The position numbers and the translations under genes were made by a program. A DNA stretch of 64,000 nt from Acidimicrobiaceae bacterium (lineage in GTDB: Bacteria; Actinomycetota; Acidimicrobiia; Acidimicrobiales; Ilumatobacteraceae), in the NCBI GenBank assembly GCA_020637295.1, contig JACJWF010000013.1, positions 1 to 64,000 on the forward strand, read 5' to 3'. Below are positions 33,668 through 41,861 of the stretch, piece after piece. The first letter of the stretch is position 1, and each line of letters starts with the position of its first letter. The notes under the pieces were generated by a model, which did no database searches, was not told the DNA's origin, and was given only the letters and a program-made list of their open reading frames with translations.

Positions 33668-34504
33668 TCAGCGGGTGGTGTGGGTGAGGATGGCGCCGAC
33701 CACGGCGGGCCAGACCTGCGGCGGGGTGTCGTGGCCCATGTCGCTGACGTACAGCAGCACCGACCCGGGCACGAGCTCGGCGGTGCGGAACCCACCGCTG
33801 GGCGCGATCAGCGTGTCGTCGCGGCCGTGGATGACCAGCGTCGGCACGTCCAGCACCTTCAGCCCGTCGGCGCGGCTGCCGCTGGCCATGATCGCGGTGA
33901 GCTGGCGGGCCGAGCCCTCGGGGTAGAAGGAGCGGTCGTAGTCCCGGGCCGCCCGCTGCTTGGCGGCCGCCTCGTCGTAGTACTTCTTCGAGCCGAACAC
34001 CCTGTAGCGCGGGGCGGCGTCGATGAATTCCTGGCGGTCGCTGGGCGGCGGGGCCAGCAGCACCTGCAGCACCTCCGGGTCGGCCTGGCCGTACTCCGGC
34101 TCGCCCGTGGTGCTCATGATCGAGGTCATCGAGATGACGCGCTCCGGGTGGAGGATGGCCATCGTCTGCACGATCATCCCGCCCATCGACGCGCCGGCGA
34201 TGTGGGCCCGCTCGATGCCCAGCGCGGTGAGCAGCCCGAACGCGTCCTCCGCCATGTCGGACAGCAGGTAGGCGGGGGCCGCCATGTCCGCCGGTGCCCC
34301 GTCGAGGTGGCTGCTGAGGCCGCAGTCGCGGTTGTCGAAGCGGATGACGTACCGTCCGCCGTCGGCGAGCATCTGGCAGAAGTCCTCCTCCCACAGCGTC
34401 ATCTGGGCGGTGAAGCCCATCACGAGGAGGAGTGCGGGGTCGGACGGCGAGCCGAACGTGTCGTACTCGATCTCCATCCCGGTGTTGACTGCGGTGCGCG
34501 GCAT
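33668..34504 (-). CDS. Alpha/beta hydrolase
   Basis: 278 aa. Nucleophile elbow GASMGG; oxyanion-region MGFTAQMTLWEEDFC; FDNRDCGLSS; the acid in VIHGRDDTLIAPSGG and the His in MGHDTPP complete a catalytic triad. Related to esterases and methyl-ester hydrolases of the DnrP/RdmC kind. ATG at 34502-34504 lies 7 nt after a TAGCGT box, which favours it over the GTG three codons upstream inside that box. Confidence 0.87.
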   Translation of the reverse strand: MPRTAVNTGMEIEYDTFGSPSDPALLLVMGFTAQMTLWEEDFCQMLADGGRYVIRFDNRDCGLSSHLDGAPADMAAPAYLLSDMAEDAFGLLTALGIERAHIAGASMGGMIVQTMAILHPERVISMTSIMSTTGEPEYGQADPEVLQVLLAPPPSDRQEFIDAAPRYRVFGSKKYYDEAAAKQRAARDYDRSFYPEGSARQLTAIMASGSRADGLKVLDVPTLVIHGRDDTLIAPSGGFRTAELVPGSVLLYVSDMGHDTPPQVWPAVVGAILTHTTR

Positions 34505-34511
34505 GGGGCGC

Positions 34512-34521
34512 ACGCTACCCT
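34512..34521. promoter_or_regulatory. Back-to-back -10 boxes of a divergent leaderless promoter
   Basis: ACGCTACCCT reads TAGCGT on the minus strand (34512-34517, 7 nt before the hydrolase ATG) and TACCCT on the plus strand (34516-34521, 6 nt before the oxidoreductase ATG). They share the TA at 34516-34517. The two start codons are only 23 nt apart. Confidence 0.55.
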
Positions 34522-34527
34522 CCGGCC

Positions 34528-35427
34528 ATGACTCTGTTCGGTGTCCACATCGGTCTGCAGCACACCACCACCGACGAGCTGCGCTCCGTCTGGAGGCGGG
34601 TGGAGGACCTCGGGTTCGGGTGGATCAGCGTGTGGGACCACTTCTACGGCGCCACCGGCCGACCCGACGACGCCCAGTGCTTGGAGGCCGTGGCCATGCA
34701 CGCCGCGCTGGCCTGCACCACCACGAAGGTGCAGTGCGGCTGCCTCGTCTACAGCATCGGCTACCGCCATCCGGCCGTGCTGGCCAAGGCGATCACGGCC
34801 ATCGACCAGCTCAGTGGCGGGCGGGCGCACATGGGCATCGGCGCCGGCTGGGCGGTGGTGGAGTACGAGGCGTACGGCATTCCGTTCCCCGCGGTGAAGC
34901 CGCGGATGGACCAGTTGGAGGAAGGCATCCAGGTCCTGCGCGGCCTGCTGCACGACGAGGTCACGACCTTCGAGGGCGAGCACTTCACCCTGCGCGAGGC
35001 ACGCAACGAGCCCCGCCCGGTGCAGGCGAAACTGCCGATCTGGATCGGTGGTGGAGGCGAGAAGCGCACCCTGAAGATCGCCGCCCGCTACGCCGACGGC
35101 TGGAACGTCCCGTTCGTCACGCCCGAGCAGTTCGCCCACAAGAACGCCGTGCTCGACGACCACTGCGCTGCCGTCGGGCGCGAGCCGGGCGACGTCCGCC
35201 GGGCCGTCAACGTGGGCCTGGCCTTCACCGAGGAGAGCCTGCAGCAGCAGTTCGGGGCCATCGCCGACAATGTTCGCGGCGGGGTGCTGAGCGGCAGCGA
35301 CGAGGAGATCATCGACCGCATCGGGCAGTACGTCGAGGCCGGCGCCGACCAGGTCAACCTCGCCCTGCGCGCCCCGTTCGACCTCGAGTCGTTGGAGAAG
35401 TTCTCCGCCGCGCTGCATCTCGCCTGA
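34528..35427 (+). CDS. F420-type luciferase-like (LLM) oxidoreductase
   Basis: 299 aa TIM-barrel flavin/F420-dependent monooxygenase-like enzyme: FGVHIGLQHTT, GFGWISVWDHFYG, ACTTTKVQCGCLV, YRHPAVLAKAITAIDQLSGGRAHMGIGAGW and LPIWIGGGGEKRTLKIAARYADGWN. These match F420-dependent LLM enzymes of actinobacteria. Substrate unknown. Very short or no leader before the ATG. Confidence 0.9.
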   Translation: MTLFGVHIGLQHTTTDELRSVWRRVEDLGFGWISVWDHFYGATGRPDDAQCLEAVAMHAALACTTTKVQCGCLVYSIGYRHPAVLAKAITAIDQLSGGRAHMGIGAGWAVVEYEAYGIPFPAVKPRMDQLEEGIQVLRGLLHDEVTTFEGEHFTLREARNEPRPVQAKLPIWIGGGGEKRTLKIAARYADGWNVPFVTPEQFAHKNAVLDDHCAAVGREPGDVRRAVNVGLAFTEESLQQQFGAIADNVRGGVLSGSDEEIIDRIGQYVEAGADQVNLALRAPFDLESLEKFSAALHLA

Positions 35428-35434
35428 GCACGCC

Positions 35435-36433
35435 ATGACCACCCGCATCGCCCGCGCCCCCGGTCGTGTGAACCTGATCGGCGACCACACGGACTACACC
35501 GGCGGCCTGGTCTTCCCGATGGCCGTCGACCGATGGACCGAGATCCGCTTCGAGCCTGCCGACCGGGTGGAGCTGACGTCGGCGGACGAGGCGGAGCCCG
35601 TCTCACTGCCGCTGCATGTCGCCGACCCGACGGCCGTCAACCCGCACTGGGGCCGCTACGTGGCCGGGGTGGTCAGCGAGTTGCAGCCGACCACCGGCAT
35701 CCATGGCCATGTCACCACCACGATCCCCATCGGCGGTGGCATGTCCAGCAGCCACGCGCTGGAGGTTGCCGTCGCCCTGGCACTCGGCTTCGAGGGCTCC
35801 GTCGTGGAACTGGCTCAACTCACCCAACGTGCGGAGAACCGCGCCAGCGGCGTGCCGACGGGGATCATGGACCAGTTCGCCATCGCCGGCGGTGTCGCCG
35901 GGCATGCCCTCCTGATGGACTGCGGGGCGCTGACGATCGAACCGGTGCCCGTGCCCGAGGACGTGGAGATCGTGGTCCGCTTCGTTGCCCACCGCACCCT
36001 CGTCGGCTCGGCCTACGCGGACCGCGTGGCCGAGTGCGCGGCCGCCGCACGGGAGATCGGCCCACTGCGCGCCGCCACCGTGGCCGCCGTGGACGGCATC
36101 GCCGACCCGGTGGTCCGCCGCCGCGCCCGCCACGTGGTGGAGGAGAACCAGCGGGTGCTCGACTTCGCCGCTGCGCTGCGGAGCCATGACCTTGCCGCCG
36201 CCGGCAGGCTGATGGTGGCCAGCCACGAGAGCCTGCGCGACCTGTACGACACGTCGACGCCGGTGATGGACGCTGCGGTCGCCGAACTGTGCGCCACGGC
36301 CGGCGTGTACGGCGCACGCATGACCGGCGGTGGCTTCGGGGGGTGCGTGGTGGCGCTGACAGCACCCGGCGCGCTGCACCACGGCTGGGGCGTGCGGGCC
36401 GTGGACGGCGCCCGGGTGACGGACGAGGCGTGA
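35435..36433 (+). CDS. galK: Galactokinase (GHMP kinase)
   Basis: 332 aa GHMP kinase. Signature APGRVNLIGDHTDYTGG (family usually GEHTDY) at about 7-23, ATP motif IPIGGGMSSSHALEVAVAL and the third motif GARMTGGGFGGCVVAL near the C-terminus. It is shorter than typical GalK (about 380 aa), and no galT or galE is nearby, so a related sugar kinase is possible. 7 nt after the LLM gene, hence probably co-transcribed. Confidence 0.83.
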   Translation: MTTRIARAPGRVNLIGDHTDYTGGLVFPMAVDRWTEIRFEPADRVELTSADEAEPVSLPLHVADPTAVNPHWGRYVAGVVSELQPTTGIHGHVTTTIPIGGGMSSSHALEVAVALALGFEGSVVELAQLTQRAENRASGVPTGIMDQFAIAGGVAGHALLMDCGALTIEPVPVPEDVEIVVRFVAHRTLVGSAYADRVAECAAAAREIGPLRAATVAAVDGIADPVVRRRARHVVEENQRVLDFAAALRSHDLAAAGRLMVASHESLRDLYDTSTPVMDAAVAELCATAGVYGARMTGGGFGGCVVALTAPGALHHGWGVRAVDGARVTDEA

Positions 36434-36443
36434 GGCGCTGCGG

Positions 36444-36911
36444 GTGAACGAGATCGCCATCGGCGTGGCCGACGCGGCCGGTCACGAGGCCCGGTGGGCG
36501 ATGAGCGAGTACTTCGCCGAACTCGACCGGCGGTTCATCGGCGGGTTCGAGATCGGAGAGGCGTTGGAGGAGGCTGCGGCGGCGTTCTGCCCTCCGGATG
36601 GTGCCATGCTGCTTGCCCGCCGCGGCGACGAGGTGGTCGGCTGCGGTGGCGTGCAACTGGTCGACCCGGCGACAGCGGAGATCAAGCGGATGTGGGTGTC
36701 GCCCACGGCCCGGGGTGTCGGGCTGGGGCGCCGCCTCCTGACGGCGCTGGAGGCCGCAGCGGCAGACCTCGGCGCGACGCGGGTCATCCTCGACACCAAC
36801 GGTGTGCTGGCCGAGGCCATCCGCATGTACACCACGGCCGGGTACGACCGCATCGAGCGGTACAACGACAACCCCTACGCCCAGTTGTGGTTCGCGAAGG
36901 CACTCCGCTGA
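36444..36911 (+). CDS. GNAT family N-acetyltransferase
   Basis: 155 aa. Acetyl-CoA site in IKRMWVSPTARGVGLGRRLLTALE (RGVGLG loop), then TNGVLAEAIRMYTTAGY typical of the last GNAT helices. GTG at 36444, 10 nt after galK. Substrate unknown. Confidence 0.87.
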   Translation: MNEIAIGVADAAGHEARWAMSEYFAELDRRFIGGFEIGEALEEAAAAFCPPDGAMLLARRGDEVVGCGGVQLVDPATAEIKRMWVSPTARGVGLGRRLLTALEAAAADLGATRVILDTNGVLAEAIRMYTTAGYDRIERYNDNPYAQLWFAKALR

Positions 36912-36998
36912 CCGAATAGCCTTGCGCACACAACAACCGCAGACGTCGTGGGCGCACCGGGCGCCGAGGGGCGCTGCGACACCGGCAAGGTGGTGGCG

Positions 36999-37868
36999 AT
37001 GAGCGTGGACGTGCTGGCCGACGGGCTGTACTTCGGGGAAGGACCTCGCTGGCATCACGGCATGTTGTGGTTCAGTGACTTCTACGACCACGCGGTCAAG
37101 ACCGTGGACATGGACGGCCGTGTGGCCACGATGCTGGAGTTGGACGACCAGCCGAGCGGCCTCGGCTGGATGCCGGACGGGCGAATGCTGGTGGTGTCCA
37201 TGACCCAGCGCCGCCTGCTGCGCCTGGAGGGCGACGCGCTGGTGGTGCACGCCGATCTCGACGCGATCGCCACCTTCCACTGCAACGACATGGTGGTGGA
37301 CGCCGCCGGCCGCGCCTACGTGGGCAACTTCGGGTTCGACCTGGATGCCGCAGTGGGGTCGGGCGACTTCGCCGGCGCGCTCGCCGCCTACGAGGGTGCC
37401 AGCATCGCCCGGGTGGACCCCGACGGTTCCGTGCACGAGGCGGCCACCGGGCTGCGCTTCCCCAACGGCACGGTCATCACCCCGGACGGGTCGACCATGA
37501 TCGTCGCCGAGAGCTTGGGCCGGCGGCTCAGCGCATTCGACATCGCCAAGGACGGCAGCCTGTCCAACCAGCGGGTCTGGGCCGATCTCGGCACGGCGGT
37601 GCCGGACGGCATCTGCATGGACGCAGACGGGGCGGTCTGGCTGGCGGATGCCGGCGGAGATCGGTGCCTGCGGGTGGTCGAGGGCGGCGCCGTGCTGGCC
37701 GAAGTGCCCACGGGCGACCCGTGCTTCGCGTGCATGCTCGGCGGGCCCGACGGCCGCACCCTGTTCATGCTCACGGCCGTGTCGTCGCGGCCGCACGAGG
37801 CGTCGGCGGCACGCACCGGGGCCATCCGGATCACTGAGGTGGACGTGCCCCGCGCAGGCCGTCCATGA
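36999..37868 (+). CDS. SMP-30/gluconolactonase-like beta-propeller protein
   Basis: 289 aa: FGEGPRWHHGMLWFSDFYDHAV, CNDMVVDAAGRAYVGNFGFD, FPNGTVITPDGSTMIVAES and PDGICMDADGAVWLADAGGDRCLRV, the metal-binding six-bladed propeller of the SMP-30/LRE family (sugar lactone hydrolases). ATG at 36999 follows AAGGTGG. Its last 38 nt overlap the end of the convergent binding-protein gene. A TAGCCT at 36917-36922 may be its -10. Confidence 0.87.
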   Translation: MSVDVLADGLYFGEGPRWHHGMLWFSDFYDHAVKTVDMDGRVATMLELDDQPSGLGWMPDGRMLVVSMTQRRLLRLEGDALVVHADLDAIATFHCNDMVVDAAGRAYVGNFGFDLDAAVGSGDFAGALAAYEGASIARVDPDGSVHEAATGLRFPNGTVITPDGSTMIVAESLGRRLSAFDIAKDGSLSNQRVWADLGTAVPDGICMDADGAVWLADAGGDRCLRVVEGGAVLAEVPTGDPCFACMLGGPDGRTLFMLTAVSSRPHEASAARTGAIRITEVDVPRAGRP

Positions 37869-38541
37869 CGCTGCCGAGGCGCTGCACGGCGGCGCCGGAG
37901 CGACTGCCCCACCACACCAGATCACGCCCGTCCACCAGCACCACGTGCGCGTTGGGCACCTTGGCGGCGATCTCCTCGCGGTGGCGTTCGGCGAACGGGT
38001 AGGGCTCGCTGGGTAGCACCACCACGTCCGGCTTGCGGCGAGCCACGTCGGCCAGGTCCACCTCCGGGTAGCGGTCGTCGCCCTCCGCCGCCACGTGGGC
38101 CAAGCCGATGTGGCGCAGCACACTGGCGCCGTAGGTGTCCGCCCCCAGGGCCATCCACGGGCGGCGCCAGATCATCGCCACGGCGGTGCCCCGGTCTGCC
38201 CGCGCCGGCGGCAGCGTCACCGGTGGCATGTTCACGCCCACGGCGCCGGCCAGCGCGTGCAACTCGCCCGGCACGGCCTGCAGCGACGTGACGTTCATGA
38301 CGTGCAGGGGCACGCCCATCGCCGCCAGTGCCTCGGCGTCCTCTTTACGGTTCTCCTCCCGGTCCACCACCACGAGGTCCGGACGCAGGGCGGCGATGGC
38401 CTGCACGTCGGGGTCCTTCGTGCCGCCGACGTGCGGCAGCAGCGGCTGCTCGCAGAACCGTGTGCAGGCGGCGGGAACGACGTCCCAGGCCAGCAGCGTC
38501 TCGGTGGCCGACGGGACCAGGCTGACGACCCTCACCGTCAC
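37831..38541 (-). CDS. Cobalamin/Fe-type periplasmic-binding-like protein (BtuF family), no signal peptide
   Basis: 236 aa: VRVVSLVPSATETLLAWDVV, ALRPDLVVVDREENR and PDVVVLPSEPYPF, the helical-backbone metal-receptor fold seen in BtuF. No signal peptide or lipobox is visible, so it may work in the cytosol, as do many actinobacterial homologues; its ligand is unknown. GTG at 38539-38541 overlaps the PH-domain gene's stop as GTGA. Convergent overlap with the SMP-30 gene. Confidence 0.83.
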   Translation of the reverse strand: MTVRVVSLVPSATETLLAWDVVPAACTRFCEQPLLPHVGGTKDPDVQAIAALRPDLVVVDREENRKEDAEALAAMGVPLHVMNVTSLQAVPGELHALAGAVGVNMPPVTLPPARADRGTAVAMIWRRPWMALGADTYGASVLRHIGLAHVAAEGDDRYPEVDLADVARRKPDVVVLPSEPYPFAERHREEIAAKVPNAHVVLVDGRDLVWWGSRSGAAVQRLGSVMDGLRGARPPQ

Positions 38542-39173
38542 GACTCGAGCAGGCGGCGCTTCTGCGCCTCGAACTCCTCGGGGGTGATGGTGCCCCGCTC
38601 CAGCATTCCCTCCAGCCGCTCCAGTTGCACCGTGAAGTCGGACGACGAAGGTGCCGCCGGCGACTGGGAGTACCCGCCGCGCCGCTGGTGGAGCGATTCC
38701 ATCTGGGAGTGGATGAGGTTCTGCACCTTGTCCGGGTGGCGGATGTCGGTGAAGCGGGACTGCCCGTCCTCGCCGCCGGACTCGATGAGCAGGTCGCCGG
38801 CGCCGAGGATGCGCTCGAACACGCTCTGGTTGAAGTTGACGTTGTTCACCCGCTCCAGCGGGATCTCGATGCCGCTCTTGCCGATGACGCCCTGGCGGAA
38901 GATGAGGCGATTCGACGTGATGACGAAGTTCGTGGTGATCCACTTCAGGTAACGGCCGATCAACCAGAGTGCGGCCACCACCATCAAGGCGATGACCACG
39001 TACACGAGGATCGTGCGGCCCGCGCCATCGCCATCCGTCTTCGCTGCCACGATGATCCCCAGGATGATGGCCCCGAGCAGCGAGAGCGCGGGCTCGGCGA
39101 AGAACCACCAGTGGGGGTGCATGTCGAGCGCGACGGTCTCGTTCGCATTCAGGTTCTTCTTGGGGTACGGCAT
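38538..39173 (-). CDS. Membrane protein with bacterial PH domain and SHOCT tail
   Basis: 211 aa. Two membrane helices (about 25-47 and 57-77), then a bPH domain (FVITSNRLIFRQGVIGKSGIEIPLERVNNVNF), a linker, and a C-terminal SHOCT motif (LERLEGMLERGTITPEEFEAQKRRLL). Likely oligomeric inner-membrane protein of unknown role. ATG at 39171-39173 is 7 nt after TACAGT. Confidence 0.88.
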   Translation of the reverse strand: MPYPKKNLNANETVALDMHPHWWFFAEPALSLLGAIILGIIVAAKTDGDGAGRTILVYVVIALMVVAALWLIGRYLKWITTNFVITSNRLIFRQGVIGKSGIEIPLERVNNVNFNQSVFERILGAGDLLIESGGEDGQSRFTDIRHPDKVQNLIHSQMESLHQRRGGYSQSPAAPSSSDFTVQLERLEGMLERGTITPEEFEAQKRRLLES

Positions 39174-39180
39174 GCGCGGA

Positions 39181-39186
39181 ACTGTA
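39181..39186 (-). promoter_or_regulatory. Candidate leaderless -10 box of the PH-domain gene
   Basis: TACAGT on the minus strand, exactly 7 nt before the ATG at 39173. Confidence 0.5.
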
Positions 39187-39232
39187 GCGCTGCGAAGTAC
39201 CTCGCCGCAGCAGCGACGTCACACCCTTCCTC

Positions 39233-39238
39233 TATGGT
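39233..39238 (+). promoter_or_regulatory. Candidate leaderless -10 box of the UvrD-like gene
   Basis: TATGGT, 7 nt before the GTG at 39246. It contains an in-frame ATG (39234), so if this is the promoter that ATG cannot be the start. Confidence 0.45.
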
Positions 39239-39245
39239 GACGGCC

Positions 39246-41105
39246 GTGACCACGCCCTCCCCGCAACCCGGTCGCCACCTGCTGGCGGGGCTGGACGCGG
39301 CGCAGCGCGAGGCCGTCACTTCCGCGGCCGCGCCGCTGGCCGTGGTGGCCGCCGCGGGGTCCGGCAAGACCACCGTCCTCACCCGGCGGATCGCCTACCG
39401 CGTCGCCACCGGTGCGGCCGACCCGGCGCATGTCCTGGCCCTCACGTTCACCCGCGATGCGGCCGGCGAGTTGGTGCGCCGCCTCCGCCGGCTGGACCTG
39501 CGCGAGCGCATCGAGGCGGGCACGTTCCACTCGGTGGCGTTGCGCCTGCTGCGCGACCGGGCCACCGCGGCACACCGCCCCCCGCCGAAGGTGGCAGAGG
39601 ACCGCCTGCGCCTGGCCAAGGAGGTCCTCACCGAGACCCGGCTGCGGGTGGAGCCCAGCGGCGCGCTGGCGGACCTGGACTGGGCCCGCGCCCGCGTCGT
39701 GGTGCCGCAGGACTACGAGCGTGAGGCGCGTGCGGCACGGCGTCGGGGCGCGCTGCCGCCCGGTGCGTTCACCGAGTTCGCGGAGGCGTACACCCGGCTG
39801 AAGCGCCGCCGCGGCGTGGTGGACTTCGACGACCTGCTGCACGACGTGCTGACCGCGATGGAGACCGACGATGCGTGGGCCGCGGCCGTCCGCTGGCGCT
39901 TCCGCCATCTGTTCGTCGACGAGGCACAGGACCTCAACCCGTTGCAGCACCGCCTGCTGGAGGCCCTCCTGGGCAACCGGGCGGACCTCTGCCTGGTGGG
40001 CGACCCACGGCAGGCCATCTACGGCTGGAACGGCGCCGACCCGACGGTGCTCGGCCGGGTGGAGCAGCACTTCCCCGGCGTCACGATCGTGCGGCTGGAT
40101 GCCAACCACCGCTGCTCGCCGCAGGTCGTGCGGGCCGGCACCGCGGTGCTCACGGCGGCCGGGCAGGAGGACGCATCGTCCAGCACCCGGCCGGACGGGC
40201 CGGCGGTGGAGGTCGTGGTGCTGCCGTCGGCGGAGGCCGAGGCGGCCGAGGTGGCTGCCCGGGTGCGGGCGCTGCTGCACCACCGCCCTGGCGCCGACCT
40301 GGCGGTGCTGGCCCGCACCAACGAGCAGGTGAAGGTGCTGCAGGCTGCGTTGGCCGCTGCCGGGGTGCCCACCGAGCGCTCCGCTGGCCGTTCACCGCTG
40401 GAGGTCTGCCTGCGCGCCGCCTACCGCTGCACCTCACGCGAGGCGCTGGCCACGTGGGCCGACACCCAGTTCGGCGAGGGCGACGACCTGGCCCGCCGGG
40501 TGGCCGAGGAGGTCGACCGCTACCTCACCAGCGGCGAGCCCGGCGGGTTTCGCGCCTGGGTGGAGGCCCGCACCCCGTTCGACGACCTGGAGCCGGACCA
40601 TCGCGGCGAGGCCGTCGCCCTCCTCACCTTCCACGCCGCCAAGGGGCGGGAGTGGTGGGGTGTGTTCGTCACCGGGGTGGAGGAAGGCCTGGTCCCGCAC
40701 GCTTCCGCCGTGTCGCCGGCCCAGCAGGCGGAGGAAGCCCGCCTCGCCTACGTGGCCGTCACGCGTGCAGCGCACCACCTGGTGCTCACCGCCGCGGAGG
40801 AACGCAACGGTCGCGCCGCCGCACCAAGCCGCTGGATCGACGCCGTCGTGGAGAGCGCCGTGGCGGACCGGCCCGCTCCCCCACCCGAGCCCCGCCGCCG
40901 GGTGGTGGACCCGCTGGCGCCGTACACCGCATGGCGCGCCGCAGTGGCCCGGGCCTCCGGCCAGCCGGAGCGCGCCGTCTGCTCGGACCGCGTGCTGCGC
41001 AGCCTGCTGGACGACCCGCCCGCGGACGCGTCGGCGCTGGCCACCCGCCTCGGCATCACCGAGACCGCCGCCGCCCGCCTGCGCCCCCTCCCCCAACCCG
41101 CCTGA
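39246..41105 (+). CDS. UvrD/Rep-family (SF1A) DNA helicase with HRDC-like tail
   Basis: 619 aa. Motifs in order: LDAAQREAVTS (Q motif), AAAGSGKTTVLTRRIA (I), LTFTRDAAGELVRRL (Ia), VDFDDLL, FVDEAQDLNPLQ (II), GDPRQAIYGWNGAD (III), ANHRCSPQVV (IV), TFHAAKGREWWGVFV (V) and AYVAVTRAAHHL (VI). The region between motifs IV and V (2B) is short. The last 60 residues resemble an HRDC domain, as in mycobacterial UvrD2. GTG at 39246 is preferred on promoter placement; ATG 39234 is the alternative. Confidence 0.92.
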   Translation: MTTPSPQPGRHLLAGLDAAQREAVTSAAAPLAVVAAAGSGKTTVLTRRIAYRVATGAADPAHVLALTFTRDAAGELVRRLRRLDLRERIEAGTFHSVALRLLRDRATAAHRPPPKVAEDRLRLAKEVLTETRLRVEPSGALADLDWARARVVVPQDYEREARAARRRGALPPGAFTEFAEAYTRLKRRRGVVDFDDLLHDVLTAMETDDAWAAAVRWRFRHLFVDEAQDLNPLQHRLLEALLGNRADLCLVGDPRQAIYGWNGADPTVLGRVEQHFPGVTIVRLDANHRCSPQVVRAGTAVLTAAGQEDASSSTRPDGPAVEVVVLPSAEAEAAEVAARVRALLHHRPGADLAVLARTNEQVKVLQAALAAAGVPTERSAGRSPLEVCLRAAYRCTSREALATWADTQFGEGDDLARRVAEEVDRYLTSGEPGGFRAWVEARTPFDDLEPDHRGEAVALLTFHAAKGREWWGVFVTGVEEGLVPHASAVSPAQQAEEARLAYVAVTRAAHHLVLTAAEERNGRAAAPSRWIDAVVESAVADRPAPPPEPRRRVVDPLAPYTAWRAAVARASGQPERAVCSDRVLRSLLDDPPADASALATRLGITETAAARLRPLPQPA

Positions 41106-41387
41106 CCGCTGCCGTCACCCCGCCCCACCGCCGCCGCCTCACCGCGCCGTCACCCCGCCCCGCCGCCACCCCGCCCCGCCGCGCCGTCACCCCGCCGCGC
41201 CGTCACCCCGCCGCGCCGCCACCTCGTGACCTGATCCCGCGCCCATGGGCGCGCTTCCACGACATCCGAGTCCTGTTCTCGCGCCCACGGGCGCGGAAGC
41301 AAGCCGGGAGCGTGCACGCGTCCCGGCGACGTCCCGCGTGTTCGATGTCCGTGTCAGCCAAAGGGGATGCCGGCGGCGACGTAGACG
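41106..41387. other. GC-rich low-complexity gap with two palindromes
   Basis: 41106-41225 is an irregular CCGCC/GTCACCCCGCC repeat. It is followed by two near-identical 16-nt palindromes, CGCGCCCATGGGCGCG (41238-41253) and CGCGCCCACGGGCGCG (41280-41295). No convincing gene. It separates the helicase gene from the sigma operon and may contain the terminator and promoter. Confidence 0.6.
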
Positions 41388-41861
41388 ATGATGGCGGAAG
41401 TGGATCTGGAGGCCGAATACCGCAGGCACGTCGGCTCGCTCTCCCACTACGCATCAATGCTGGTCGGCCCGGATGACGCGATGGACGTGGTCAACGAGGC
41501 CGTCGCTGGCACCCTTGCGCGCCGGTCGCTGGAGACGGTCCGCGACATCCGCGCCTACTGGTTCAAGGCCGTGACGAACACTGCAACGAGTTGGCATCGG
41601 TCGCGGTTCCGGAGGGTCGCCCGAGAACGACGCGCGGCGGATGACGCCTCCGTGCATTCGGACGAGCTCTGGGATCTGGATGGCGCTCTCCGCATCCTGG
41701 GCACGCTCAGCGTCCAGCAGCGCGCCGTCGTGTACTTCACCTACTGGGCCGACTGGGACCCTGAGCAGGTGGCATCGACGCTCGACATCAGCACGGGCAC
41801 CGTGCGGAAGCAACTCGGTCGGGCCCGGGAGCGCTTGAGGAAGGAGTTGCACGATGACTGA
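41388..41861 (+). CDS. ECF-type RNA polymerase sigma factor
   Basis: 157 aa sigma-70 family factor. Region 2 at about 8-75 (AEYRRHVGSLSHYASMLVG, DIRAYWFKAVTNTATSWHR) and region 4 at about 100-155 (LSVQQRAVVYFTYWADWDPEQVASTLDISTGTVRKQLGRARERLR). The SigE-like subgroup resembles those that control envelope functions. The next gene, overlapping by 8 nt, is a membrane protein likely to act with it. A second ATG one codon on is equally possible. Confidence 0.9.
   Translation: MMAEVDLEAEYRRHVGSLSHYASMLVGPDDAMDVVNEAVAGTLARRSLETVRDIRAYWFKAVTNTATSWHRSRFRRVARERRAADDASVHSDELWDLDGALRILGTLSVQQRAVVYFTYWADWDPEQVASTLDISTGTVRKQLGRARERLRKELHDD

Noticed and set aside
41106..41230. CCGCC/GTCACC repeat considered as coding sequence extending the helicase
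   Set aside because: The helicase has a clear TGA at 41103-41105 after its HRDC-like end; the following low-complexity stretch has no family match or start site.
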